NCBI RefSeq assembly: GCF_040096205.1
Contig: NZ_JBBMFD010000001.1
Span: forward strand, 310,001 to 374,000
Source of the DNA: Solibaculum_A intestinale
GTDB taxonomy: Bacteria > Bacillota > Clostridia > Oscillospirales > Acutalibacteraceae
Length of the DNA stretch: 64,000 bases
Direction: 5' to 3'
Numbering within the stretch: position 1 is the first letter of the stretch; the number at the start of each line of letters is the position of its first letter. Position numbers and translations under genes: made by a program. Under the pieces are notes generated by a model. It was not told where the DNA came from and did not search any database. It was given only the letters and a program-made list of their open reading frames with translations. Shown here one piece after another: positions 15,551 to 24,286 of this stretch.

Positions 15551-17239
15551 TTACTTTTCCCGATTGGACGCTTCCTGTGCAAGCCGCAGCATCTCACTGG
15601 CATTTTGCAGCGTCAGCTGTGTAATCGTCTCGCCGCCGATGATGCGGGCAATTTCTCGTTTCTGTCCATCCTCATTGAGCGCACGCACATCCGTAAAGGT
15701 ACGCTCCCCCCGCACATGCTTTTCAATAAGCAGATGCAGGTCGGCAAAGGCGGCAATTTGAGCGGAATGGGTAACACAGAGAATCTGCCGGCCCTTGGAA
15801 ACTTGTTTAAGCTTAAGCCCCACCTTCTGAGAGGCCCGGCCGCTGATGCCGGTATCCACCTCGTCGAAGATCAAAGTTCCGATCTCATCCTGGTCGGCCA
15901 GAACGTTCTGAATGGAGAGCATAATGCGCGAGAGTTCGCCCCCTGACGCAATTTTCGAAATAGGCTTGGGCGGCTCACCGGGATTCACCGACAGCAGAAA
16001 CTCCACCGTCTGTGCGCCGTTTGCATAAAGCGGGCAGGGCGTAAAGGCCGTTTGCAGCCGTACACCCGGCATATCAAGGAAGGCAAGCTCGCGCCGTACC
16101 CGTTCCTCGAACTTTTTCGCCGCCTCCATCCGCTTAACCGTCAGTTCCCCCGCAAGCTCCACCGCCTGCGCCTGTACCTGTTCGAATTCCTTCGAGAGTT
16201 TGGCCGCACGCTCGTCGGACAGCTCAATTTGTGAAAGCTCCCGGCTGGCGTTATCCAAAAACCGGAGCATTTCTTCCTCGGTATCTCCATATTTTCGGGC
16301 AAGGCGGTGCAGGCAGTCAATCCTGCTTTCGATGGCGTCAAGCTGCCTGGGGTCGTACTCCAGCTGCTCCCCTACCTCGCGCAGCTCTTCGTTTGCGTCG
16401 TCCAGGTCATACACCATTGCCTGCATCCGTTCCGCCAGAGGATGCAGATGAGGATAATACCGGGCGGCATCCTGCAAAGCAGCGGCGGCGTCCGAAATGC
16501 GCTGGGAAGCCCCTTCATTTTCTTCGTCTCCGCCGATTGCCGCGCGGGCAGACAAAACCGAGGTAGCGATGCGTTCGGAATTGAGGTACACAGTTCGCTG
16601 CTCTTCCAGCTCTTTGAGCTCGCCGGGGCGCAAACCGGCTTCCTCGAGCTCCTGAATCTGATACCGAAGCAGGTCAATCCGGCGGGCTTTAAGCGCCTCA
16701 TCCATATCGGTGGCGGCAAGCTCTTTTTTGATCCGGCAAAGCCGGTCATAGACAGAATGGTACTTGGCAAGCAGGTCCGGATAACCTCCGAGACTGTCCA
16801 GGTAATAAATATGCTTTTGAGGGGAAAGAAGAGCCTGGTTTTCATGCTGGCCGTGAATGTTCAACAGAGTACGGCCCACCTCCCGCAGAATGGACACCGT
16901 GGTAAGGCGGCCTCCAATGCGGCAGACCGTTTTTCCCTCAGCGCTGATTTCCCGTTGCAAGAGAAGCGTACCGTCCTCTTCACAGGAAAAACCGTTTTCC
17001 TCCAGGATCCGGGCGGCAGCGGGGCCGACCGAATCGAACAGTGCACTGACCCGAGCGGTCTTCGCCCCGGTGCGCACCACGTCCCGCGACACCCTTTCCC
17101 CCATCACGGCGTTGATGGAGTCGATCACGATGGATTTTCCCGCGCCGGTTTCGCCGGTCAGGATGTTAAGCCCCGGACCAAAGGAAATGTCCGCATATTC
17201 GATGACTGCAATGTTTTCGATATGAAGCGTTACCAGCAT
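15551..17239 (-). CDS. recN: DNA repair protein RecN
   Basis: A 562-residue SMC-like ATPase that acts early at double-strand breaks. The Walker A is GETGAGKS (29-36). Long coiled-coil arms surround a central region. The C-terminal half has the ABC-type signature (KIASGGELSRIMLS), Walker B (TLIFDEVDTGISGRA) and VTHSAQIAAFADLH. Length is standard. It is the last gene of the dxs-tlyA-nadK-argR-recN run, an arrangement conserved in Firmicutes. Confidence 0.97.
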   Translation of the reverse strand: MLVTLHIENIAVIEYADISFGPGLNILTGETGAGKSIVIDSINAVMGERVSRDVVRTGAKTARVSALFDSVGPAAARILEENGFSCEEDGTLLLQREISAEGKTVCRIGGRLTTVSILREVGRTLLNIHGQHENQALLSPQKHIYYLDSLGGYPDLLAKYHSVYDRLCRIKKELAATDMDEALKARRIDLLRYQIQELEEAGLRPGELKELEEQRTVYLNSERIATSVLSARAAIGGDEENEGASQRISDAAAALQDAARYYPHLHPLAERMQAMVYDLDDANEELREVGEQLEYDPRQLDAIESRIDCLHRLARKYGDTEEEMLRFLDNASRELSQIELSDERAAKLSKEFEQVQAQAVELAGELTVKRMEAAKKFEERVRRELAFLDMPGVRLQTAFTPCPLYANGAQTVEFLLSVNPGEPPKPISKIASGGELSRIMLSIQNVLADQDEIGTLIFDEVDTGISGRASQKVGLKLKQVSKGRQILCVTHSAQIAAFADLHLLIEKHVRGERTFTDVRALNEDGQKREIARIIGGETITQLTLQNASEMLRLAQEASNREK

Positions 17240-17250
17240 CGTTCTATCCC

Positions 17251-17700
17251 CTAGCGGTGAAAGGATTTTAAATCCTGCATCAGTGTCTGGGCGTTTTCAC
17301 TCGTACGGCAGACTACCAGAATGGTATCGTCTCCCGCCAGAGTCCCGGCCACTCCTTCCCAATGCATGGAATCAAGCGCCGCGCAGGCGGCATTGGCCAT
17401 GCCTGAATAGCATTTGATGATGATGAGGTTCTGGGCGGAATCCATGGAAAGGACAGCGTCGGCAAAAATAGTGCGAAACTTTGATGAAATCCCGGCATGC
17501 TCGGTTTTTGCGGCTACATAGCGGTATTTTCCATCGCTGTCAAGCGACTTTACCAAACGCAGCTCCTTGATATCCCGGGACACGGTAGCCTGGGTAATGT
17601 TATAGCCGTGCTCCTTGAGGCACCGCAGCAACTCCTCCTGGGTATCAATGGAGTATTGCTCGATCAGCTCGAGAATTTTCGCATGGCGTTTTGTTTTCAT
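17251..17700 (-). CDS. argR: Arginine repressor ArgR
   Basis: 149 residues. The N-terminal winged-helix domain (1-70; KHGYNITQATVSRDIKELRLVK) binds ARG boxes. The C-terminal hexamerisation/arginine-binding domain (80-149) has GMANAACAALD and GTLAGDDTILVVCRT, including the GDDT arginine-binding segment. It regulates arginine metabolism with arginine as corepressor. No arginine genes are in the window. It lies 11 nt before recN, the usual place in Firmicutes. Confidence 0.96.
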   Translation of the reverse strand: MKTKRHAKILELIEQYSIDTQEELLRCLKEHGYNITQATVSRDIKELRLVKSLDSDGKYRYVAAKTEHAGISSKFRTIFADAVLSMDSAQNLIIIKCYSGMANAACAALDSMHWEGVAGTLAGDDTILVVCRTSENAQTLMQDLKSFHR

Positions 17701-17746
17701 GTTGTTCCTCCAAAGTTGACAAGGTAAAATCAGCCCAAGCAGGGCT

Positions 17747-18595
17747 TTATCCTCTGCGGTGCATGAGTTTCTGAGTTAAGGTTTCGTAAAACGTGCCTTC
17801 CTTGAGACGGATCAGCTTGGCGGAAATGGCCGCCTTTCGTATGGTAACGGTATCCTTGGGTTTAAGCGCCCGGCCCAGACGGCCGTCCACCGTCAGGTAA
17901 GCCCCTTCTCCGTAGCGGGTACTGGCGGTAATGGATACCACCGAATCGTCCTTAAACAGAATGCTGCGGTCAAAAAGAGAGTGCGGGCAGATGGGCGTGA
18001 CCAGCATACCGTCCATCTCCGGGTCCAGAACTGGGCCTCCGGCCGACAGCGAATAGGCCGTCGAGCCGGTTGGGGTGGACAGGATCACTCCATCCGCCCG
18101 GTAAGAAGCGATCTCACGGCTGTTTAAGGTCACGGTCAAATCGAGAATCCGAGAAACGGTGCCTTTGGAGATGACCGCATCGTTTAAGGCGTAATAAACC
18201 GCGTCTTCCCCTTCAATGCGTACGTTCAGAAGCATGCGCCGGTCCAGGGTGTATTCCCCGGTAAAGAGCCGGGGCAGCTTATAGAGCTCGTTGGTTTCCA
18301 GGCCCGCCATAAACCCAAGCGTCCCGGCGTTTATCCCCAACACCGGCTTTCCAAGGGGAGCCGCATAGGTCACCGTGTGCAAGATGGTACCGTCGCCCCC
18401 CAAGGCGAGAACTAGGTCGCACTCCCGGTAAAGCTCTTCCCTTTGCAGATAACAAGCGCCTGCATAGGGAAACTTTTCCCGGTCCTTATCCTCCAATAAC
18501 AGTTCAGCGCCCAGAGAAGCGAGACGGGAGGCAATCTCCGGAAAATACGCCTGAGCCCCCTGTTTGCCGGGGTTTGCGACAATGGCAATCTTCAT
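17747..18595 (-). CDS. nadK: NAD kinase
   Basis: A 282-residue enzyme that phosphorylates NAD to NADP. It shows the catalytic GGDGTILHT loop (Asp68), the NE/D-type LNDAVISKG segment and the glycine-rich SYRADGVILSTPTGSTAYSLSAGGP. Its ATG lies inside the end of tlyA (4-nt overlap), so the two are co-translated. Confidence 0.96.
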   Translation of the reverse strand: MKIAIVANPGKQGAQAYFPEIASRLASLGAELLLEDKDREKFPYAGACYLQREELYRECDLVLALGGDGTILHTVTYAAPLGKPVLGINAGTLGFMAGLETNELYKLPRLFTGEYTLDRRMLLNVRIEGEDAVYYALNDAVISKGTVSRILDLTVTLNSREIASYRADGVILSTPTGSTAYSLSAGGPVLDPEMDGMLVTPICPHSLFDRSILFKDDSVVSITASTRYGEGAYLTVDGRLGRALKPKDTVTIRKAAISAKLIRLKEGTFYETLTQKLMHRRG

Positions 18596-19413
18596 GTGGC
18601 TTTTCCCCCTTGCAGCGCCTTGTGGGATTCCTCCACCAAGGCCTTGGCATCACAGCCGTCAAAGCACTCGCCCAGCCCGTTCTTTTTCAGGTGCATCAGA
18701 TATTCAATGTTTCCTTCCGGGCCGCGCACCGGGGAAAAATCCAGGTGCAGCAGGGAAAAGCCTAAGCTTCTGGCGAAGGCGGTGACCGCTTCGATCACCT
18801 CCAGGTGGATTTCCGGTTCCCTCACCACGCCCTTCTTTCCCACCTTACCCTTGCCGGCCTCAAACTGGGGCTTAATAAGGCAGACCGCTTCGCCCTCCTC
18901 TTTCAGCAGCTCTTTGAGCACCGGCAGCACCAGCTTCAGAGAAATAAAGGAAACGTCTACACTGGCAAAGTCCAGCGGTTCGCCCAGCTGGTCAGGGGTG
19001 ACATAACGGATGTTGGTGCGCTCCAGGTTCACCACCCGGTCGTCGGTGCGAAGCTTCCAGGCCAGCTGGCCGTATCCCACGTCTACCGCATATACCTTTT
19101 TCGCGCCGTTTTGCAGCATACAGTCGGTAAATCCACCGGTGGAGGCGCCGATATCCATGGCGGTGGTGCCTGTAAGGTTTAGGCCGAATCGCTTTACCGC
19201 CTTGTCCAGCTTCAAGCCTCCCCGGCTGACAAAAGGAATGTCCGCCCCTCGCAGTTCCACCTTTGCGTCGGCCGGCACCTGGGTGCCGGGCTTATCGGAT
19301 TTTTGTTCGTTTACATAGACGCTGCCCGCCATAATCAAGCGCTGGGCCCGTTCCCGGCTGGGAGCCAGCCCCTTCTCAAAAAGCAGGACATCCAGTCTTT
19401 TCTTTTCCGTCAC
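18592..19413 (-). CDS. tlyA: TlyA-family rRNA (cytidine-2'-O)-methyltransferase
   Basis: 273 residues. An N-terminal S4 RNA-binding domain (about 1-60; RLDVLLFEKGLAPSRERAQRLI) precedes an FtsJ-like Rossmann methyltransferase (from about 80) with the SAM loop AMDIGASTGGFTDCML. TlyA proteins methylate 16S/23S rRNA cytidines, and some have been called hemolysins. It overlaps dxs and nadK by 4 nt each, as in many Clostridia. Confidence 0.93.
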   Translation of the reverse strand: MTEKKRLDVLLFEKGLAPSRERAQRLIMAGSVYVNEQKSDKPGTQVPADAKVELRGADIPFVSRGGLKLDKAVKRFGLNLTGTTAMDIGASTGGFTDCMLQNGAKKVYAVDVGYGQLAWKLRTDDRVVNLERTNIRYVTPDQLGEPLDFASVDVSFISLKLVLPVLKELLKEEGEAVCLIKPQFEAGKGKVGKKGVVREPEIHLEVIEAVTAFARSLGFSLLHLDFSPVRGPEGNIEYLMHLKKNGLGECFDGCDAKALVEESHKALQGGKAT

Positions 19414-21272
19414 AGCTCACACTCCTGCTCGACTATCTGCGCCATGGAATCGGCGTCCAGATGGTATTTTTTCATGGCGCTTGCCACGGTTGCCTGAGCG
19501 ATAAAGCCGTCCGGCAGGGTATGAGCCGAATAGGTTCCATTAAATTCGCCCGAAAGCAGGGAAAAACCGAAATGCTCCGCTACCCCGCCGGTACGGATGC
19601 CTTCTTCGAAGAAAAAAACCTTCTGATATCCCCGGGCAATGTACAGCGCCTGGGGATCCATGGGCTTGATGCGGTTTAGTTTGAGAATATCCATCTCGAT
19701 TCCCTTTTGCGCAAGGCTTTCCCGGGCCTTGCAGGCGTTTGCGAAGATCCGCCCGTAGGTGATGAGAAGTACCTTTGCCCCACCGCCCAGTAGAGAATAG
19801 GATGCAGGGGCAGGTGTGTAGCCCTGAGGCGGGACCGGTTCCCCGCCGCGCGGATAACGCACCGCCACCACCCCTTTATACTGGTAAACAGCTTCCTTAA
19901 GCATCCAGTGGAGCTCCGCGTAAAAGCTGGGAGCGAAAACGGTGACGTTGGGAATGGTATTTAAAAACGCTGCGTCGAACACGCCTTGGTGGGTTTCCCC
20001 GTCCTCTCCCACCAGACCCGCCCGGTCGATGCACAGCACGATCTTGGCATTTTGCAGAGCCGCGTCGTGGATGAGTTCGTCATACCCGCGCTGCAGGAAG
20101 GTGGAATAGACGGCGAAAACCGGAAGCATCCCATTCTTGGCAAGGCCCGAGCAGAAGGTGATGGCGTGCTCCTCGGCAATGCCTACGTCGAAAAACCGGC
20201 TGCGGTAGGTATGGGAAAACTCCGTCAGCCCCGTGCTCTCGGTCATGGCGGCGGTCACCGCGCAGACACGGGGATCGCCGGAGGCAAGGTCGCAAATCTC
20301 CCGGCCGAAGACACTGGAAAAATTCTCCCGGCTGGCGGGAGCGTCGCCAGTTTCAATGTCAAACCCGGAGGTACCGTGAAAGTCCTTGGGTCGCTCTTCG
20401 GCAAAGGTGTAGCCCTTACCCTTGACGGTACATACGTGCAAAAGCACCGGCTGATGGATGGATTTGCAGCTTTCGAGCACTGCGCAGAGCTTTCCCAGAT
20501 CATGCCCGTCCACCGGGCCCATATAGGTAAAGCCCATGTTCTCAAACAGGGTGTTGCCGTAAAGCATACTTTTGACGCCGGATTTCACCTTGACGATGGC
20601 CCGGTCCAGCGGCTGCCCCACAAGGGGAACCTTCTGCAAAAAACGCTCCACCCCTTTTTTAAAACGTAAATAACGCGGACTGGAACGCAGCACGGCCAAA
20701 TGGCGCGCCACAGAGCCCACGTTTCTGGATATGGACATTTTGTTGTCGTTTAAAATCACGATAAGCCGGTCCTTGCTACGTCCGGCGTTGTTGAGCCCCT
20801 CGTAGGCGAGGCCGCCGGTCAATGCCCCATCTCCGATCACGGCGATGGTATGACCGTCGTCCCCTTGCAGGCTCTTTGCCTTGGCGAGGCCGAAGGCCGC
20901 CGAAATCGACGTGCTCGAATGGCCGGACACAAACGGATCGTGCTCGCTTTCCTCCGGCCGGCAAAAACCCGAAAGGCCGTTTTCCCGGCGAAGGGTAGAA
21001 AACTGGTCGTAGCGGCCGGTCAGCAATTTATGCGGATAGCATTGATGCCCGACGTCCCATACGATCTGGTCCTTCGGTGAGGAAAACACCCGGTGCAGCG
21101 CCAAAGTCAGCTCCACCACGCCCAGATTGGAGGCTAGATGCCCCCCGTTTTGGGAAATCGTCTGAATCAATGCTTCCCGGATTTCACCGCACAGGCCGCC
21201 AAGCGCTTCAAACGGCAGCGCCTTTACGTCCGCGGGCGAATGGATGGTCGGCAATATTCGTTCAGACGCCAT
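19410..21272 (-). CDS. dxs: 1-deoxy-D-xylulose-5-phosphate synthase
   Basis: A 620-residue TPP enzyme condensing pyruvate and glyceraldehyde 3-phosphate. The product feeds the MEP isoprenoid pathway and thiazole synthesis by ThiG. It has GHSSTSISAAFG, the TPP motif GDGALTGGLAYEGLNNAG, the catalytic DVGIAEEHA segment and a C-terminal transketolase domain. The ATG at 21272 is chosen because AAGGAGA lies 9 nt upstream; an in-frame start at 21305 lacks one. It is the first gene after a good promoter. Confidence 0.97.
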   Translation of the reverse strand: MASERILPTIHSPADVKALPFEALGGLCGEIREALIQTISQNGGHLASNLGVVELTLALHRVFSSPKDQIVWDVGHQCYPHKLLTGRYDQFSTLRRENGLSGFCRPEESEHDPFVSGHSSTSISAAFGLAKAKSLQGDDGHTIAVIGDGALTGGLAYEGLNNAGRSKDRLIVILNDNKMSISRNVGSVARHLAVLRSSPRYLRFKKGVERFLQKVPLVGQPLDRAIVKVKSGVKSMLYGNTLFENMGFTYMGPVDGHDLGKLCAVLESCKSIHQPVLLHVCTVKGKGYTFAEERPKDFHGTSGFDIETGDAPASRENFSSVFGREICDLASGDPRVCAVTAAMTESTGLTEFSHTYRSRFFDVGIAEEHAITFCSGLAKNGMLPVFAVYSTFLQRGYDELIHDAALQNAKIVLCIDRAGLVGEDGETHQGVFDAAFLNTIPNVTVFAPSFYAELHWMLKEAVYQYKGVVAVRYPRGGEPVPPQGYTPAPASYSLLGGGAKVLLITYGRIFANACKARESLAQKGIEMDILKLNRIKPMDPQALYIARGYQKVFFFEEGIRTGGVAEHFGFSLLSGEFNGTYSAHTLPDGFIAQATVASAMKKYHLDADSMAQIVEQECEL

Positions 21273-21358
21273 TGCGAAACGATCTCCTTTGCTCAAATTC
21301 CCCATGGCTGTTGGGCGTGGTCCTGATACTCAAACTCCGGACACATCCCAATTGAATA

Positions 21359-21387
21359 ATTATACCACAAGATGCAAGTAAATTCAA
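21359..21387 (-). promoter_or_regulatory. Promoter of the dxs-tlyA-nadK-argR-recN run
   Basis: Minus-strand TTGAAT (21382-21387), 17-bp spacer and TATAAT (21359-21364), between the PAP2 gene stop and dxs. Confidence 0.75.
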
Positions 21388-21392
21388 AGCGA

Positions 21393-21878
21393 TTATTGGG
21401 GAACAATCATCGCAACCAAAATTCCCAGCAGGGCGCCAGCCAGCACTTCCAGCGGCGTATGACCCAGGTATTCCTTCAGTTCCTTCTCTTCCTCGTCCAT
21501 CGGCTCGGTTAAATTTCCTTCATTTTCCCCTTCTTCCTGGTTGAAGGGAGGCATACGGCGCATCTCGTTGATGGCCTTGGCGTGTTCGCCCGCCGCCCGG
21601 CGCACCCCCATGGCATCGTACATGACGATGATGGCGAACAAAAAGGCAATGGCAAACAAGGGCGAGCTGACGCCTTCCGCCCGGGAAATGGCGATGGTAA
21701 GCGCGCATACGGTAGCCGAATGGGCGCTGGGCATCCCCCCGGCGCCCACCAGCCGTTCCGGCTCGAAACGCTTGAGTTTGATAAACGTGACCGTCGTCTT
21801 CATTACCTGGGCAATCAGCCAGGCGATGACTGCCGACATGAGCACGTAGTTATGGAAGGCTGCGTTAATGGTATTCAT
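21393..21878 (-). CDS. Divergent PAP2-family membrane protein (YuiD/DUF212)
   Basis: 161 residues with about four membrane helices. The MPSAHSATVCAL motif and LVGAGGMPS belong to the DUF212 'acid phosphatase/vanadium-dependent haloperoxidase related' family. A soluble insert around 100-135 is rich in Glu. The family may act on prenyl or phosphatidyl phosphates, which would suit its place between ispA and dxs, but no activity is established. Confidence 0.88.
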   Translation of the reverse strand: MNTINAAFHNYVLMSAVIAWLIAQVMKTTVTFIKLKRFEPERLVGAGGMPSAHSATVCALTIAISRAEGVSSPLFAIAFLFAIIVMYDAMGVRRAAGEHAKAINEMRRMPPFNQEEGENEGNLTEPMDEEEKELKEYLGHTPLEVLAGALLGILVAMIVPQ

Positions 21879-21892
21879 TGTTTCTCCACCCG

Positions 21893-22771
21893 TCAGTTTT
21901 TCCGGTCGGCTAAGTAGAAAGCCAGTTCTCGAAGAGAGTCCGCTCTTTGCCCGAAGGGAGCCAGCGCGTCCACCGCTTCCTTGGTAAAGGCGCCGGCCAT
22001 CCGTTTGGCTTCTTCCAAACCGTAGAGGGTCACATAGGTCGATTTCTTGTCCCGGCTGTCCTTCCCAGTGCTTTTGCCCAGAGTGACCGCGTCGCTGACC
22101 ACGTCGAGAATGTCGTCGGTCACCTGGAAGGCCATGCCGATGTTCTTCGCGTAGGCGGTACAGGCCGCCAGCGACTCTTCCTTCGCGCCGCAGGCATAGC
22201 AGCCCATGCGGGCGGCGGCCAGAATCATCGCGCCGGTTTTCGCCGCGTGCATGGCTTTAAGAGTCTCGTAATCAATCTGCTTGTCCTCGGAGTCTAGGTC
22301 AATGACCTGGCCGCCCACCATCCCCAGATACCCCGAAGCGGCGGCAAGCTCCTTGGCGGCAAGCAGCACACGGGCGGGTTCGGCCGGGCTTTTCAAAAGC
22401 GTTTCGAACGCGAGGCTCAAAAGCGCATCCCCCGCCAGCAGGGCGAGTGCCTCTCCGAACCGCTTATGGGTGGAGGGCTTTCCCCGGCGCATGTCGTCGT
22501 CGTCCATACAGGGAAGGTCGTCGTGGATGAGGGAATAGCTATGCACCATCTCCACCGCGCAGGCAAAGGGCATCACGTCCTCTTCCCTTCCCCCGCACAC
22601 CTTGCAAAATTCCAGCGCCAAGGCTGGACGGATCCGTTTGCCGCCGCCCAAAAGGCTATAGCGCATGGCTTCGATCAAATCAGCCTGCCGGCAATCCTGC
22701 CTGGGCAGAAAATCTTCCAGTGCTTTCTCTACCTTCTGGGAATTAAAACGCAGCATTTCTTCGATGGGCAT
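21893..22771 (-). CDS. ispA: Farnesyl/geranyl diphosphate synthase
   Basis: A 292-residue trans-prenyltransferase. The first aspartate-rich motif is LIHDDLPCMDDDDMRRG and the second is FQVTDDILDVVSDA, with the GGGKRIRPAL substrate region ahead. It extends DMAPP with IPP. The ATG at 22771 has GGAGG just upstream; frames continuing to 22864 overlap xseB and are rejected. The xseB-ispA-dxs order is conserved in Firmicutes. Confidence 0.95.
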   Translation of the reverse strand: MPIEEMLRFNSQKVEKALEDFLPRQDCRQADLIEAMRYSLLGGGKRIRPALALEFCKVCGGREEDVMPFACAVEMVHSYSLIHDDLPCMDDDDMRRGKPSTHKRFGEALALLAGDALLSLAFETLLKSPAEPARVLLAAKELAAASGYLGMVGGQVIDLDSEDKQIDYETLKAMHAAKTGAMILAAARMGCYACGAKEESLAACTAYAKNIGMAFQVTDDILDVVSDAVTLGKSTGKDSRDKKSTYVTLYGLEEAKRMAGAFTKEAVDALAPFGQRADSLRELAFYLADRKN

Positions 22772-22805
22772 GACAGTTCCTCCGTTCTTTTGACTTCCCG
22801 GTATC

Positions 22806-23027
22806 TTATTCCTGTGCCGGCGGACCGGCTGGCTCCCCGTCCGCCTCCTCGCTGAGCTCTTCAATGCGAAGCTGGGCGTTTTTCAGTGTTTCGTCACAAA
22901 ACTGAGCAAGCTCGGTGCCCTCTTCAAACAGCTTTAAGGACTTTTCCAGCGGAGCTTCTCCCTGCTCCAATAGCGCCACAATCTCGTCAAGCCGCTTCAT
23001 TGCGGCCTCAAAGGTTCGTTTCGGCAT
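22806..23027 (-). CDS. xseB: Exodeoxyribonuclease VII small subunit
   Basis: 73 residues from the ATG at 23027 (GGAGA 8 nt upstream), or 77 from the ATG at 23039. It contains the family core FEAAMKRLDEIVALLEQGEAPLEKSLKLFEEG. The small subunit pairs with XseA to degrade single-stranded DNA. It begins inside the xseA 3' end, so translation is coupled. Confidence 0.94.
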   Translation of the reverse strand: MPKRTFEAAMKRLDEIVALLEQGEAPLEKSLKLFEEGTELAQFCDETLKNAQLRIEELSEEADGEPAGPPAQE

Positions 23028-24273
23028 GGTCTTCTCCATTTCTATCGGTGGTTTTGAAAGGGACAGAGTCTGTGATTTCCCGGGAAATCACCCGGCAGGA
23101 AAGACTGCCGTCCATGAATTTCAGATTCAGATTCTCACCAGGCTTGGCCTGTGCCGCCTTGGTAACCAGCCCCTGCTCGTTCGACGCGATGGCATAGCCC
23201 CTCGCCAGCACCTTTAAGGGGCTTAACGCGTCGAGCTTGCCCGCCAAGACGCCAAAGGCCTGGCGATGGGCCCGAACGGTATGCAAAAAGGTGGATTTGA
23301 GCTGCTCCGCCCGGTAGTCGAGCTTCATCCGGCGAAGCTCCACCGCGTAAAGCGGGGACGCCATGCTGCGGCTTTGGCGAATGGCCAGAAGGCGGCGGCG
23401 GTTTTCCTCCACACGCCGCTGCAAGGCGCGTTTCATAGCCGCCTGGCGCTCAAAAAGCTGGATGTGAAGATCCCCTCGGTCGGGGGCGGCCAGCTCCGCG
23501 GCAGCGGAAGGGGTGGGGGCGCGCAGGTCGGCGGCAAAGTCACACAACGTAAAGTCCGTCTCATGGCCCACGGCGGAAATGATCGGGATCTGCGAAGCCG
23601 CTACCGCACGGACCACGATTTCCTCGTTAAAGGCCCACAGGTCCTCCATAGATCCGCCGCCCCGTCCAACAATGAGAACGTCGGCGGCCCCGCAATCGTG
23701 AAAGCGGCGGATGGCGGCGGCAATCTGCCCTGCCGCTTCTGTGCCCTGCACCAAAACCGGGCAGAGAACCAAAGTCGCCAGCGGGTAGCGCCGGGTGAGC
23801 ACGTTGCGGATATCCTGAAGCACCGCGCCGGTAGGCGAGGTTACCACGCCGATGCGCGCCGGGTACTTGGGAATCGGGCGCTTGCGATCTGCGTCAAAAA
23901 GCCCTTCCTTCGCAAGCTTTTCCTTGCGCTGCTCAAAGGCCAGCTGCAAAGAGCCCACGCCGTCGGGCTGCATATCGTCGATATAAATCTGGTACTGGCC
24001 GCTGCGTTCAAACAGGGATACCCGCCCGCGCACCAGCACCTTCATCCCGTTTTGAGGGGTAAACTTGATACGGGAAGCGGCGCTTCGGAACATCACCGCC
24101 TGAATGACGGCGTTGTCGTCCTTGAGAGACAGGTAGAAATGGCCGGAACGGTAGTGGTTAACAAAGTTGGAAATTTCCCCACAGACATAGACCGATTGGA
24201 GATGGGGATCCCCGTCCAAAAGGGATTTGATGTAGGTATTGAGTTGAGAAACAGTCAAAAGCAAGCTGCTCAC
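23008..24273 (-). CDS. xseA: Exodeoxyribonuclease VII large subunit
   Basis: 421 residues. The N-terminal OB-fold binds single-stranded DNA (LTVSQLNTYIKSLLDGD, VCGEISNFVNHYRSGHFY). The catalytic domain has GVVTSPTGAVLQDI, GRGGGSMEDLWAFNEE and ISAVGHETDFTLCDF, followed by a long coiled coil. The start is GTG at 24273 with GGAGGT 5 nt upstream; a longer frame to 24384 has no homologous start. Confidence 0.95.
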   Translation of the reverse strand: MSSLLLTVSQLNTYIKSLLDGDPHLQSVYVCGEISNFVNHYRSGHFYLSLKDDNAVIQAVMFRSAASRIKFTPQNGMKVLVRGRVSLFERSGQYQIYIDDMQPDGVGSLQLAFEQRKEKLAKEGLFDADRKRPIPKYPARIGVVTSPTGAVLQDIRNVLTRRYPLATLVLCPVLVQGTEAAGQIAAAIRRFHDCGAADVLIVGRGGGSMEDLWAFNEEIVVRAVAASQIPIISAVGHETDFTLCDFAADLRAPTPSAAAELAAPDRGDLHIQLFERQAAMKRALQRRVEENRRRLLAIRQSRSMASPLYAVELRRMKLDYRAEQLKSTFLHTVRAHRQAFGVLAGKLDALSPLKVLARGYAIASNEQGLVTKAAQAKPGENLNLKFMDGSLSCRVISREITDSVPFKTTDRNGEDHAETNL

Positions 24274-24286
24274 AGATACCTCCGAT